A stretch of 64,000 nt of DNA from Bacteroidota bacterium (GCA_023425865.1 JAFABV010000092.1:8245-72244); one strand, 5' to 3'. Shown: positions 54,397 to 63,266, counted from the stretch's first letter. Notes: generated by a model from the sequence alone, not told the origin. Program-made: numbers and translations.

Positions 54397-55104
54397 ATGT
54401 ATAGCTTGACATATAAAGTAACTACAAGTACTTGCGACAGCGAAGGAAAGCTGAAACTCTATTCTGCCTTGCAGATGATGCAAGACTGCTCGGAAATGTG
54501 GATAGACAGCGAGCCCGCTGTCAGAGACAGTTTCGCCAAAGAGCACATGGCACAGCTTCTGGCTTCCAGACAAGTGGAAATATTGCGCGTGCCCCGATTC
54601 AAGGAGCAACTCACCGTTTGTACTTCCGTGTACGACATGAAGCCGATGTATGGCTTTCGTAACACCTTTATCTATGACGCCGAAGGGCGGCCTTGCTACC
54701 GTACCTGGTCTATGGGCGCATTCGTAGACAGGGAGACAGGCAAACTCAAGCGTGTGGAGGCAGACGTGCTCGAAAGCATGACGCTTGAGCCTAAGGCCGA
54801 AATGAATTATCGTGACCGTCGCATCATCTTGCCCAAAGAGGCGGGAATGAGTCTTGACCCCGTTCGTGTGATGCGCGCGGATATCGATTACAATCATCAT
54901 ATGAACAACGCCAACTACATTCGTGTTGCCATGGAGTTGCTTCCCGAGGACTTTGACATCCGTGGGTTGCGCGTGGAATATCGCGCCCCAGCCCGGTTGG
55001 GAGACCTGCTTTACCCCATGTGCTATTCGCGCGACGGTTAGTTCCTCATCACCCTCTCTACCGCTGCCGGCCCATGCGCCATCATGGAGTTTACCACATC
55101 GTGA
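54397..55104 (+). pseudogene. acyl-ACP thioesterase with premature TAG
   Basis: A FatA/FatB-like double-hotdog thioesterase that releases fatty acids from acyl carrier protein. The N-terminal hotdog has the GKLKLYSALQMMQDCSEMW helix; the C-terminal hotdog carries the catalytic D-x-N-x-H-x-x-N region (IDYNHHMNNANY, about 167-178). Translation stops at TAG 55039-55041 after 214 codons, but the frame continues for 20 sensible codons (FLITLSTAAGPCAIMEFTTS) to TGA 55102. The lost end is the last beta-strand of the second hotdog. Activity might be reduced or retained. ATG 54397 gives the best fit; the frame is open from 54349. Confidence 0.75.
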
Positions 55105-55232
55105 GCATGACAATGGTAAGTGTCACGCTCTGTATGGGCGGTGCGAACATGTTTTTTGGCAATTTATAACTTTTGGGCTGCACGGTGCAACATTTATTCT
55201 TCATTTTTAACTACTGTGTCAACTATTCTTTG

Positions 55233-55240
55233 TAATTTTG
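55233..55240 (+). promoter_or_regulatory. -7 element for the nucleobase uptake genes
   Basis: TAATTTTG, 54 bp before the uraA-like start. Confidence 0.55.
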
Positions 55241-55294
55241 CAACGAATTAAAGATGATACCCGTGGCGGGTAATCTTTACGACACCTTATCGAA

Positions 55295-56503
55295 ATGAAT
55301 ACAGAAACACTTTCTGGAACAAAGAAGACCATTGTTGGCGTGCAATTTCTTTTCGTTGCTTTCGGGGCAACGGTTCTTGTGCCGCTCCTTGTCGGTATCA
55401 ACCCCTCGACAGCCCTTTTCACCGCCGGACTCGGCACGTTTATCTTCCATTTTGTGACCAAAGGCTCGGTGCCGATTTTCCTCGGAAGTTCGTTTGCCTT
55501 TATCGCGCCGATCATCTCCGCGACCGAGCAGTGGGGACTGCCTGGCACGCTTGCCGGGCTCACCAGCGTGTCGTTGGTCTACTTCGTGATGAGTGCCTTG
55601 GTCAAATGGCAAGGCAAACACCTGCTCGACAGGGTTTTTCCGCCAGTGGTTATCGGGCCTGTCATCATCCTTATCGGTCTCTCCCTCTCCGGCAGTGCGG
55701 TAAACATGGCCAAGACCAACTGGCTGTTGGCCTTCGTGTCGCTCATCACCGCTGTCTTGGTACTCACCTTTGCGCGTGGATTGCTCAAGCTGGTGCCCGT
55801 CATCTGCGGTATCATCGTAGGATATGTGGTAGCGGCCTGCATGGGATTGGTAGATTTCGCGCCTGTCGTGGCAGCTCCTTGGATTACCAATCCGGTGTCG
55901 TTGTCCACCATCAGTCATTTTCAGTGGGAACCATTCTTTTATATGATTCCCGTGGCTATAGCACCTGTCATCGAGCACATTGGCGATGTATACGTGGTGG
56001 GTGCCGTGGCTGACAAAGACTTTGTAAGCAGTCCGGGCCTTCACCGTACGATGCTCGGCGACGGACTGGCTTGTCTGGCTTCCGCCTTTCTTGGCGGTCC
56101 CCCTGAGACAACCTATTCTGAGGTGACCGGCGCCATGTCAATCACTAAGGTCACCAGTCCGGCCGTGATACGCATTTCAGCGGCCACCGCCTTGATCTTC
56201 TCTGTCATGGGCAAGCTCAGCGCCTTGTTGCAGAGCATTCCGCAGGCGGTGCTGGGAGGCATCATGCTCTTGCTCTTTGGTACCATTGCCAGCGTGGGCG
56301 TGCAAAACCTTATCCAGCACAAGGTGGACATGAACGATACCCGGAATGTCATTATCATATCTGTCACCTTGACGATGGGCATTGGAGGCGCAGTATTGTC
56401 GGCCGGTTCTTTTGCGCTTTCAGGCATTGGCCTGTCTGCCATCATCGGTGTCATTCTCAATTTGGTATTGCCAAAAACCAATTCAGAGCAGACGCCGGAA
56501 TAA
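55295..56503 (+). CDS. uraA: UraA-like uracil/xanthine permease (NCS2)
   Basis: A 402-residue inner membrane symporter of the NCS2 family with 14 helices. Motifs include QFLFVAFGATVLVPLLVG (TM1), SSFAFIAPI with the short beta-strand segment, the substrate-coordinating Glu in APVIEHIGDVYVVG (TM8), and GGPPETTYSEVTGAMS (TM10), which with the short C terminus fits the UraA uracil group. First gene of a three-gene nucleobase set. Confidence 0.9.
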   Translation: MNTETLSGTKKTIVGVQFLFVAFGATVLVPLLVGINPSTALFTAGLGTFIFHFVTKGSVPIFLGSSFAFIAPIISATEQWGLPGTLAGLTSVSLVYFVMSALVKWQGKHLLDRVFPPVVIGPVIILIGLSLSGSAVNMAKTNWLLAFVSLITAVLVLTFARGLLKLVPVICGIIVGYVVAACMGLVDFAPVVAAPWITNPVSLSTISHFQWEPFFYMIPVAIAPVIEHIGDVYVVGAVADKDFVSSPGLHRTMLGDGLACLASAFLGGPPETTYSEVTGAMSITKVTSPAVIRISAATALIFSVMGKLSALLQSIPQAVLGGIMLLLFGTIASVGVQNLIQHKVDMNDTRNVIIISVTLTMGIGGAVLSAGSFALSGIGLSAIIGVILNLVLPKTNSEQTPE

Positions 56504-56524
56504 TGGCATCCGCCCCTCCCACTT

Positions 56525-56564
56525 ACCAACACACCAACACACCAACACACCAACACACCAACAT
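56525..56564 (+). repeat. five tandem copies of the 8-bp unit ACCAACAC
   Basis: Units run from 56525 to 56564 (last unit ends in T) and finish 5 bp before the DUF5020 start codon, in the place of the ribosome binding region. Changes in copy number would alter the leader length. Confidence 0.9.
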
Positions 56565-56569
56565 CACAG

Positions 56570-57313
56570 ATGAAAAAGATCTTTTCGCTCTGCATGCTTT
56601 TCTTGGCCTCTGTGGGGACAAGCTTCGCACAAAACGTACAGTTGCATTATGACCTCGGTCATTCGTTGTCTGACAACCTCACGTCACGTCCCAGCGTCAC
56701 CACGACGTTTGAGATGTTTAAGCCTGACAAATGGGGTAGTACGTTCACCTTTACCGATATAGACTATCAGCGCGACGGTGTGGCTGGAGCCTATTGGGAA
56801 ATTGCCCGTGAGTTCGATCTCTCGAAGAACAAGCAGTGGGCTGCCCACATCGAGTATAATGGCGGACTGACGTCTGACGAGAATACATGGAACGCCACCC
56901 GCTTTCAGCATGCGTTTCTTGCGGGTGGAGCATGGAACTGGCATAGTGCCGACTTCAGCCGTACGTTTTCGTTGCAGGTGATGTACAAGTATTATTTCAA
57001 GAACCGTCACTACCATGCCGGTGCCTTCAATGGCTTCCAGGTTACAGAGGTGTGGGGCGTGAACTTCGCCAAGAAAATGTTTTCTTTTAGCGGATTCTGC
57101 GACCTGTGGTATGACCCCAATGTCGATGGTAAACTCATTCTTCTCTCAGAGCCACAGTTCTGGTTCAACCTCAACGCACTGAAGGGTATGGAAGGCGTTA
57201 ACCTCAGCTTGGGTACAGAGGTAGAAGTATCTAACAACTTCGTGTGGAACGATAATGGCCAGAATAACCGATTCTACGTTATTCCGACCGTAGCCGCCAA
57301 GTGGACATTCTAA
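56570..57313 (+). CDS. DUF5020/Tsx-like outer membrane channel
   Basis: A 247-residue outer membrane protein with a signal peptide (1-20) and alternating aromatic strands throughout (YHAGAFNGFQVTEVWGVNF and others), ending in the barrel signature AAKWTF. The family is related to the nucleoside channel Tsx of enterobacteria. Position between two nucleobase permeases supports a role in passing nucleosides or bases through the outer membrane. The 8-bp repeat array directly before it may adjust its expression. Confidence 0.82.
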   Translation: MKKIFSLCMLFLASVGTSFAQNVQLHYDLGHSLSDNLTSRPSVTTTFEMFKPDKWGSTFTFTDIDYQRDGVAGAYWEIAREFDLSKNKQWAAHIEYNGGLTSDENTWNATRFQHAFLAGGAWNWHSADFSRTFSLQVMYKYYFKNRHYHAGAFNGFQVTEVWGVNFAKKMFSFSGFCDLWYDPNVDGKLILLSEPQFWFNLNALKGMEGVNLSLGTEVEVSNNFVWNDNGQNNRFYVIPTVAAKWTF

Positions 57314-57342
57314 TAACATTCATATCTCATTAGCGCATTTAT

Positions 57343-58638
57343 ATGTTAAAACGTCTGTTGGGGTTTGACCCTGCCACCATGAAGGTGCGCACCGAGATTG
57401 TAGCCGGTGCCACAACCTTCCTTACCATGAGTTATATTCTGGCCGTTAACCCGTCCATCCTTTCGGCTACAGGCATGGACAAGGGCGCGCTGTTTACGGC
57501 TACCGCCATCGCCTCGGCCATTGCCACGCTGCTGTTGGCCTTTATGGCCAAGCTGCCGTTTGCCCAGGCCCCGTCCATGGGACTGAACGCTTTCTTCGCC
57601 TATACCCTTTGTCAGGCTATGGGTTATAGTTGGCAGCAGTCGTTGGCTATTATGCTGGTCGAGGGCATACTGTTTATCGCCATTACCTTCTTCAATGTAC
57701 GAGAACTCATCTTGGAGAGTATTCCCCAGAACCTGCGGTATGCCATTTCCGCGGGTATCGGCATGTTTATCGCGTTTATCGGTCTCAAGAACTCCGACAT
57801 TATTGTGGCCAATCCTGCCACCTTTGTGTCATTAGGTACGTTTACGCCTACTGCCATCCTCGGCATCATAGCTATAGTGTTGAGTGGTGTATTGGTGGCA
57901 AGACGTGTCAAAGGAGCCTTGTTCTATGGCATCATCGTGGCAACCTTGGCCGGTATTCCTTTGGGCGTCACCTCTATTCCCTCGGGTTGGCTGCCTGTGG
58001 CACTGCCTCACTCCCTGTCACCCATCTTCTGCCAGTTCGACTTCAGCGGCCTTTTCACCCTGCAAACCATATTGGTGGTGTTCTCATTGCTTCTGGTCAA
58101 TATCTTCGATACCATCGGCACGCTGGTAGGCCTGGCAGAGAAAACAGGTATCGTAAAGGCCGACGGCACCATTCCCCGTGTGAAGGAGGCTATGATGAGC
58201 GATGCCATAGGCACCACCTGCGGCTCAATGCTTGGCAGCAGCACCCTCACCACCTATGTGGAGAGTGCGTCGGGCATAGCCGAAGGCGGACGCTCCGGTC
58301 TCACAGCATTCGTCACCGGGTGCCTGTTCATCGTGTCGTTGCTGTTGTCGCCCATATTCCTTCTCATACCGGGTGCCGCCACCAGTGGCGCTTTGGTGAT
58401 GGTAGGCGTACTGATGTTAGAGTCGGTAAAGAAGATCGACCTGGCTGATGTCAGCGAGGCATTCCCAGCCTTTATTACCATGATTACAATGGTACTCTGT
58501 TATTCTATCGCCGATGGTATCTGTCTGGGTATCCTGAGCTTTGTCGTCATCAAGGTTTGCACCGCCCAATGGAAAGCCATCAATCCCACACTGATCATAC
58601 TGGCGCTGCTCTTCATCATCAACTTCATTTTCAAGTAG
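57343..58638 (+). CDS. AzgA-like adenine/guanine/hypoxanthine permease (NCS2)
   Basis: A 431-residue inner membrane transporter. TM3-type motif AQAPSMGLNAFFAYTLC, the core GIGMFIAFIGLKNSDIIVANP, the Glu/Asp pair in TM8 (FDTIGTLVGLAEKTG), and GTTCGSMLGSSTLTTYVESASGIAEGGRSG are those of the AzgA/PbuG branch, which imports purines with protons. It follows the DUF5020 gene by 29 bp and closes the set with a strong terminator hairpin. Confidence 0.92.
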   Translation: MLKRLLGFDPATMKVRTEIVAGATTFLTMSYILAVNPSILSATGMDKGALFTATAIASAIATLLLAFMAKLPFAQAPSMGLNAFFAYTLCQAMGYSWQQSLAIMLVEGILFIAITFFNVRELILESIPQNLRYAISAGIGMFIAFIGLKNSDIIVANPATFVSLGTFTPTAILGIIAIVLSGVLVARRVKGALFYGIIVATLAGIPLGVTSIPSGWLPVALPHSLSPIFCQFDFSGLFTLQTILVVFSLLLVNIFDTIGTLVGLAEKTGIVKADGTIPRVKEAMMSDAIGTTCGSMLGSSTLTTYVESASGIAEGGRSGLTAFVTGCLFIVSLLLSPIFLLIPGAATSGALVMVGVLMLESVKKIDLADVSEAFPAFITMITMVLCYSIADGICLGILSFVVIKVCTAQWKAINPTLIILALLFIINFIFK

Positions 58639-58665
58639 CCGTTGGCATCTTCATCATCCCATATA

Positions 58666-58703
58666 CAAAGCGGGAGCATCTCAAGGCAGATGCTCCCGCT
58701 TTG
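58666..58703 (+). terminator. terminator of nucleobase uptake genes, intron target
   Basis: A perfect 16-bp stem (CAAAGCGGGAGCATCT / AGATGCTCCCGCTTTG) with loop CAAGGC. Four bases later (58708) a group II intron 5' end begins, in place of a T-run. Confidence 0.85.
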
Positions 58704-58707
58704 GGTA

Positions 58708-59045
58708 GTGTGTCGGGCATGACATTAACCAAACTGTCTCAACTCCAGTCGCAGGTATTTACCGCCAAGCGAAGCGAAAGGCAAGTCGTTGTCAGTAATG
58801 GCAAGGATGAAGGAAGCCACGTAGCGAGACGGCCGAGCCTACGGACAGAAACTTGGTACAAGGCTAAATGGGAATGGGTAAGACTGCACCACAAGTTGAA
58901 GCCCGAATGGTAAACGTACTCCCCAAAGCAGTAAACCAAGAGGCTGTGGCGTCATAAGGTTAGTGCCTTACCCCGAGAGGCTCATCCAGCGTGTAGACAC
59001 GTGCGACAAAAAGCTTATGGGTGGGAGTCAGCGGAGCCCATAGTA
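58708..59045 (+). mobile_element. group II intron 5' fragment (copy B)
   Basis: About 338 bp starting GTGTGTCGGGCATGACATTA are nearly identical to 63303-63642, covering the 5' end and most of the domain I-III region up to GAGCCCATAGTAG, where the protein-coding part would begin in a complete intron. The reverse transcriptase and 3' end are missing; the sequence runs directly into a ferredoxin gene fragment in opposite orientation. Confidence 0.75.
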
Positions 59046-59216
59046 GGTGCGTCACCATCACCGAAGGGGTTAACAATCTTGATGTGTTTGTGCAAGCCCC
59101 AAAATACATCAACCTTGCCAAATACCTGTTTAGGACAAGCTTCGATACATGCCCAGCAAGCCTGACATATATTAGGACCTGCAGTAATATAGGTGGTGCT
59201 TAATACTTTACTCTTA
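59046..59216 (-). pseudogene. ferredoxin (2x[4Fe-4S]) fragment cut by group II intron piece
   Basis: The minus strand translates to TTYITAGPNICQACWACIEACPKQVFGK.., a first [4Fe-4S] Cys-x2-Cys-x2-Cys-x3-Cys-Pro cluster, then HKHIKIVNP. The expected second cluster is gone because copy B of the intron starts at 59045. No ATG is in frame upstream before the HAD gene end, so the 5' part is damaged too. The frame overlaps the HAD stop. Confidence 0.65.
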
Positions 59217-59643
59217 CCAATTCTTTCAGTTTATTCATGTTGTCAATGATGTAGTCAGCTCCGGCTTCCTGTAGCTCTGCCAGCAGGTCGCGAAGTGAGA
59301 AGGATGTGCGCGACGAGGCGATCGTTATCTTGATACCTTGCTCGCGAAGCCATTTGAGCGTTTCCACGACATGAGGGAATGGCACAGGTGGATTCGTCTT
59401 TCGGTTGATGTCGAACAGACGGTGGTGGGTAGCCTCGCAAGCATCCAGTCCTGCATCATCGATGTCCGGCAGATAGCGGCGGTAGCAGTCGCGAAGCGGC
59501 AAGCCAATCGTTGCTGTTATGGCTTCCTCGCTGGCTATGGGAAATCCCAACTTTTGCAGTGTCTGCTGAACGGTGGCGATGATGGTGCGATGGGTATCAG
59601 CCAGCGTGCCGTCGAAGTCGAAGATAACTAACTCAATCTTCAT
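59200..59643 (-). CDS. HAD-family phosphatase, shortened
   Basis: A 147-residue protein of the phosphoglycolate phosphatase/CbbY type. Motif I is FDFDGTLADTH (about 7-17) and motif II is TIASSRTSF (about 108-116). The usual motif III Lys and motif IV Asp-Asp stretch are missing: the sequence jumps from LRDLLAEL to a C-terminal AGADYIIDNMNKLKEL, so about 60 residues seem deleted. It is likely inactive as a phosphatase. The start at 59643 fits the family; the frame is open from 59667. Confidence 0.7.
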   Translation of the reverse strand: MKIELVIFDFDGTLADTHRTIIATVQQTLQKLGFPIASEEAITATIGLPLRDCYRRYLPDIDDAGLDACEATHHRLFDINRKTNPPVPFPHVVETLKWLREQGIKITIASSRTSFSLRDLLAELQEAGADYIIDNMNKLKELVRVKY

Positions 59644-59647
59644 AACG

Positions 59648-60217
59648 CTACACTTTTGCAACAACACGACAGGGAAGTCCTGTCATTCCAACGAAATTCA
59701 CGGGATAGGTGCCTGCTATGAATTGGGCTGACTTCTGACCTTTGAGTACAGCAGCAAGGTTGCATACGTTTTCCACAATGAACGTACCTCGATCGGCACA
59801 AATCTGGTCGGTGGGAGTATGTTCCTTGCCTCTGCGTACTCCTGCGAAGTCAAGGGCAATGATGGCTACATGGCGGTCAAGCAAAACTTCTATCAGTTGC
59901 ATTGAGAGTTGTGGATGGTGATGGAAATACTCCTTCGTGCCGTAGCCAATCTTTTCGATATAGCCTGTACGGAAAGCGACGAATCCACCTTCAGGCACAG
60001 CGTTGATGTTGATGTCGTCAAGCGTAATGTCGCGCTCCGTGCCACACACTGTCACATCGAACACGACAGCCTCTCGCTCCATGTACTCCAGCGGAAACTC
60101 CTTGTTCATCACATCGAAGTGCGTACCCAGATGGCCGCCCTTCGCCTTCTCCAGATTCTCCTTCGCCTTGTCTGCCGTCTGCAGATCAACACGCCATGTA
60201 AGGTCTATAATCTTCAT
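59648..60217 (-). CDS. cyclase-family (kynurenine formamidase-like) hydrolase
   Basis: A 189-residue metal-dependent hydrolase of the PF04199 group. The zinc motif H-x-G-T-H-x-D is visible as GGHLGTHFDVM (about 27-37). The third typical His (PxH) is replaced in this protein by a Lys/Glu-rich stretch (NKEFPLEY), so metal binding may differ. Related enzymes hydrolyse N-formylkynurenine or isatin-type amides. It lies 4 bp from the HAD gene and 11 bp after the ABM fusion gene. Confidence 0.82.
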   Translation of the reverse strand: MKIIDLTWRVDLQTADKAKENLEKAKGGHLGTHFDVMNKEFPLEYMEREAVVFDVTVCGTERDITLDDININAVPEGGFVAFRTGYIEKIGYGTKEYFHHHPQLSMQLIEVLLDRHVAIIALDFAGVRRGKEHTPTDQICADRGTFIVENVCNLAAVLKGQKSAQFIAGTYPVNFVGMTGLPCRVVAKV

Positions 60218-60228
60218 TATTGAAAGTT

Positions 60229-60837
60229 TTATCTTTGTTTCTTGAATATCTTGTGCATCGTCTCGCGGTCAAGGGGTTGCATGGTGGGTAGTTTCAGCGA
60301 CTTCACCATGTGGAGCGTACCCTGCTTGTAGCGCGGGAAATGCTCGGTCTTGATATGCTGCCGGTAGGTTTCCTCGGAGGCATAGATTTCGAGTATTCGA
60401 ATCTGCGTGGAGTCCTCTGCGCTCTGCATCGGGAAGAGACAGATGACACCCGACTCCTCCGTCATACTCTTTCGGTCAACGTCGTTGGCAAAGGTCAGAT
60501 ATTCGTTGAGATATTGCGGATAGACTTCGATTTCAGCAATGAGGCAAATCATCTTGTCACATGACTTTTCAGCCGTTGGTCTCTCTGAGGAACGGCCAAA
60601 CAGCCAACGGGCATTCTCCGAGAGAATCATCTTGCGGAAGGGCACAAGGTCTGGTTCGTTTGACAGATACTGCTGCATGCGCTGGAGGCTCTGGGTGAAC
60701 ACCTGCGGAGCGATATATGGATAGTCGGAACCATAGAGCAGATGGTCGGGTGTGGTGATGGTGAGCAGCTCGTTGCGATAGTCCTGCGCAGGCGATGGAA
60801 ATCCTGCCTTGATGCCCGGGGCTATCTCCAGTGACAA
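60229..60837 (-). CDS. amidohydrolase remnant fused to ABM monooxygenase-like domain
   Basis: One 202-codon frame holds two unrelated parts. Residues 1-90 are the C-terminal end of a metal-dependent amidohydrolase (TTPDHLLYGSDYPY.., ILSENARWLFGR). Residues 96-202 are a complete ABM/quinol-monooxygenase-type domain starting MICLIAEIEVYPQYLNEY. The frame stays open to about 60905 without an ATG (KEHKNEFRQHQTDSWEFSKHL). Either an upstream amidohydrolase gene lost its stop and most of its 5' half, or the ABM gene starts at 60552 and the rest is a remnant. The second reading seems more likely. Confidence 0.65.
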   Translation of the reverse strand: MSLEIAPGIKAGFPSPAQDYRNELLTITTPDHLLYGSDYPYIAPQVFTQSLQRMQQYLSNEPDLVPFRKMILSENARWLFGRSSERPTAEKSCDKMICLIAEIEVYPQYLNEYLTFANDVDRKSMTEESGVICLFPMQSAEDSTQIRILEIYASEETYRQHIKTEHFPRYKQGTLHMVKSLKLPTMQPLDRETMHKIFKKQR

Positions 60838-61229
60838 ATGCTTGGAAAACTCCCAGGAATCAGTTTGATGTTGCCTAAACTCATTCTTATGTTCTTTTAC
60901 CTTCTATATCACTAAGCTACCTTTTATATCTTTATATCACTAAGCCGAAAACACGCTATATGGCAGCCTTGGTTTTCGACTCGTAGGAAAGCCTACTGCA
61001 AAGTTACGGATAATTTTGAAAAACAGTCGACTAAAACACATTTCCTGTGCTGGCAGTCTTGTCATGATGTCTGGACATGGGCACACATCTTTGGAGGTAT
61101 ATCACTTGTGCGACTGGCATGGGATATGTCACGAAAGCGTAATGTATAATCGCACGCCAACACACAGGCAAGATAGCAAGTGTTGATGAAAAGGTGGAGG
61201 AAGTATACTTTTTTCATTGGAATTATGTT

Positions 61230-61237
61230 TATCTTTG
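61230..61237 (+). promoter_or_regulatory. -7 element for LysR gene
   Basis: TATCTTTG, 27 bp before the LysR start. Confidence 0.6.
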
Positions 61238-61263
61238 CCGATTGTAACAAAAACCGTCGATAC

Positions 61264-62157
61264 ATGATAGATGTACGTCTAAGAGTATTCCTTAGTGCAG
61301 CGATGAACCTGAGCTTCACCAAGGCTTCGCAGGAGCTTTTCATCAGCCAGCCCGCCATCAGTAAGCATATCCAAGAACTGGAGCGCGACTATAACTGCCG
61401 GCTCTTTGACCGGCTGGGAAACCGTATTCAGCTCACTCATGCTGGGCGGCTGCTCCTTGCCCACGCAAGGAAAATTCAGCAGGACTATCAGCAGATGGAC
61501 TACGATATGAACGCACTTCAGGAGAAGGTGTCGGGCGAGCTGCGCGTCGGGGCCAGCACCACGATATCACAGTATGTCTTGCCGGGTATCATCGCCGACT
61601 TCCACAAACGGTATCCCGACATTCGCATCACCCTGCTCAGCGGTAACAGCCGAGAGGTGGAGAAAGCCCTTCGGGAAGGACACATAGACCTGGGGATGGT
61701 AGAGGGCATTGTCAGACAGCCGGAGTTGAAATACCATCCGTTCATGGATGATGAGCTGGTGCCCATTGTCAGCACGAGCGGAAAAATGGCCGGTTACAAC
61801 ACCATCACCTTGGAGAAACTGCGGGAGGTGCCGCTTGTACTGCGTGAGTTCGGCTCAGGCTCTCTCGATGTATTACAGAAGGTATTGCTCACACAGCATA
61901 TAACGCTCACCGACCTGAACATTGAGATGAATCTCGGAACCACCGAGGGCATCAAGCACTATGTGGAGCATACCGACGCGATGGGCATCGTCAGCATACA
62001 GTCGGTGCGTGACCAGATATATGGCAATATCTTCAAGATTGTAGACATTGAGCATCTGAGATTCGAACGGCAATTCTGTTTCGTGCAGAGGCAGGGAGCA
62101 TCGACAAAACTGCAATCGAAGTTCAAACACTTCATAATCTCAGGTTATAAGGCATAG
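61264..62157 (+). CDS. LysR-family transcription regulator
   Basis: A 297-residue regulator. The HTH spans about 1-60 (LRVFLSAAMNLSFTKASQELFISQPAISKHIQELE), followed by the effector-binding fold (GASTTISQYVLPGIIADFHKRYPDIRI..). ATG 61264 fits the promoter and family; the frame is open from 61180. It lies 69 bp upstream of a yeiH-like gene in the same direction, the arrangement known from yeiE-yeiH and cysL-type pairs in other bacteria. An anion or sulfur-related inducer is likely. Confidence 0.92.
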   Translation: MIDVRLRVFLSAAMNLSFTKASQELFISQPAISKHIQELERDYNCRLFDRLGNRIQLTHAGRLLLAHARKIQQDYQQMDYDMNALQEKVSGELRVGASTTISQYVLPGIIADFHKRYPDIRITLLSGNSREVEKALREGHIDLGMVEGIVRQPELKYHPFMDDELVPIVSTSGKMAGYNTITLEKLREVPLVLREFGSGSLDVLQKVLLTQHITLTDLNIEMNLGTTEGIKHYVEHTDAMGIVSIQSVRDQIYGNIFKIVDIEHLRFERQFCFVQRQGASTKLQSKFKHFIISGYKA

Positions 62158-62191
62158 TAATTCTGTATAAAAACTGACAGCTTTTTCTTCT

Positions 62192-62199
62192 TACCTTTG
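62192..62199 (+). promoter_or_regulatory. -7 element for yeiH-like gene
   Basis: TACCTTTG, 27 bp before the start codon, giving the exporter its own promoter under probable LysR control. Confidence 0.65.
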
Positions 62200-62226
62200 C
62201 AGGCGGAAATCATCGTATAAGAAGAA

Positions 62227-63261
62227 ATGAGTTTATCAGAACAACGTGGCAGCATGCTTCACGGCGTGCTGCTGATGGCACTCTTCTCGTGTGCCGCTTT
62301 CTATGTGGGCGATATGAACTGGGTCAAGACTTTGTCGTTAAGCCCAATGGTCGTGGGTATTGTCTTGGGCATGCTCTATGCCAACAGCCTGCGTAACAAC
62401 CTGCCTGACACGTGGGTGCCGGGCATCAGTTTTTGCAGCAAGAGAATACTGCGACTGGGCATCATTCTATACGGCTTCAAGCTCAGTTTCCAAGATGTCA
62501 TGCAGGTGGGTATCCCGGCCATCGTCATTGATGCCATCATCGTGGCAGTGACCATCGTCATCGGGTTGGTGGTCGGCAAACTACTGAAGATGGACCGGAG
62601 CATTGCCCTGCTCACGTCATGTGGCAGTGCCATCTGCGGAGCGGCGGCAGTGATGGGCATTGACGGCGCCATACGTCCGAAGCCGTACAAGACTGCCGTA
62701 GCAGTGGCCACCGTGGTCATCTTCGGAACCACCTCAATGTTTATCTACCCCATCTTGTATCGGTGTGGCATCTTCAATCTCTCACCCGACGAGATGGGTA
62801 TCTTCACCGGCAGCACGATTCATGAGGTGGCCCATGTGGTGGGTGCCGGCAATGCCATGGGCACGGCGGTGAGCAACACGGCCATCATCGTGAAGATGAT
62901 ACGTGTGATGATGCTGGTACCGGTACTGCTGGTCGTGGCCTTCTTCGTGGCACGCGACCTGCGCGGCCGTGGCGCGGATGCGGAAAAGAGTACCATCACT
63001 ATACCTTGGTTTGCACTGTTGTTTCTTGTGGTCATAGGGTTCAACTCACTCGCACTGTTACCCTCTCCGGCTGTATTGTTTATCAACGACTTTGACACCT
63101 TCTTACTCACCATGGCCATGACGGCTCTCGGTGCGGAAACGAGCATCGACAAATTCAAGAAGGCAGGATTCAAACCGTTCCTTCTGGCGGCCATCCTCTA
63201 TGCATGGCTTATTGTCGGCGGTTATCTAATGGCCAAATATCTCACACCGGTATTACAATGA
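62227..63261 (+). CDS. yeiH: YeiH/UPF0324 family putative sulfate/anion exporter
   Basis: A 344-residue inner membrane protein with about ten helices. Family motifs: GMLYANSL, RILRLGIILYGFKLSFQDV, TSCGSAICGAAAVMGIDGAIRPK, GSTIHEVAHVVGAGNAMG and ALGAETSIDKFKKAG near the end. Family members are proposed to export sulfate or sulfite; the exact substrate here is unknown. Confidence 0.9.
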   Translation: MSLSEQRGSMLHGVLLMALFSCAAFYVGDMNWVKTLSLSPMVVGIVLGMLYANSLRNNLPDTWVPGISFCSKRILRLGIILYGFKLSFQDVMQVGIPAIVIDAIIVAVTIVIGLVVGKLLKMDRSIALLTSCGSAICGAAAVMGIDGAIRPKPYKTAVAVATVVIFGTTSMFIYPILYRCGIFNLSPDEMGIFTGSTIHEVAHVVGAGNAMGTAVSNTAIIVKMIRVMMLVPVLLVVAFFVARDLRGRGADAEKSTITIPWFALLFLVVIGFNSLALLPSPAVLFINDFDTFLLTMAMTALGAETSIDKFKKAGFKPFLLAAILYAWLIVGGYLMAKYLTPVLQ

Positions 63262-63266
63262 GAGAG

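Noticed and set aside
55105..55294. Purine or other riboswitch before the uraA-like gene
   Set aside because: No conserved riboswitch core could be recognised and the leader behind the -7 element is only about 50 nt.
57630..58448. 272-codon frame overlapping the AzgA-like permease
   Set aside because: Out-of-frame reading rich in His and Arg, typical of a shifted membrane protein gene; the permease frame explains the region.
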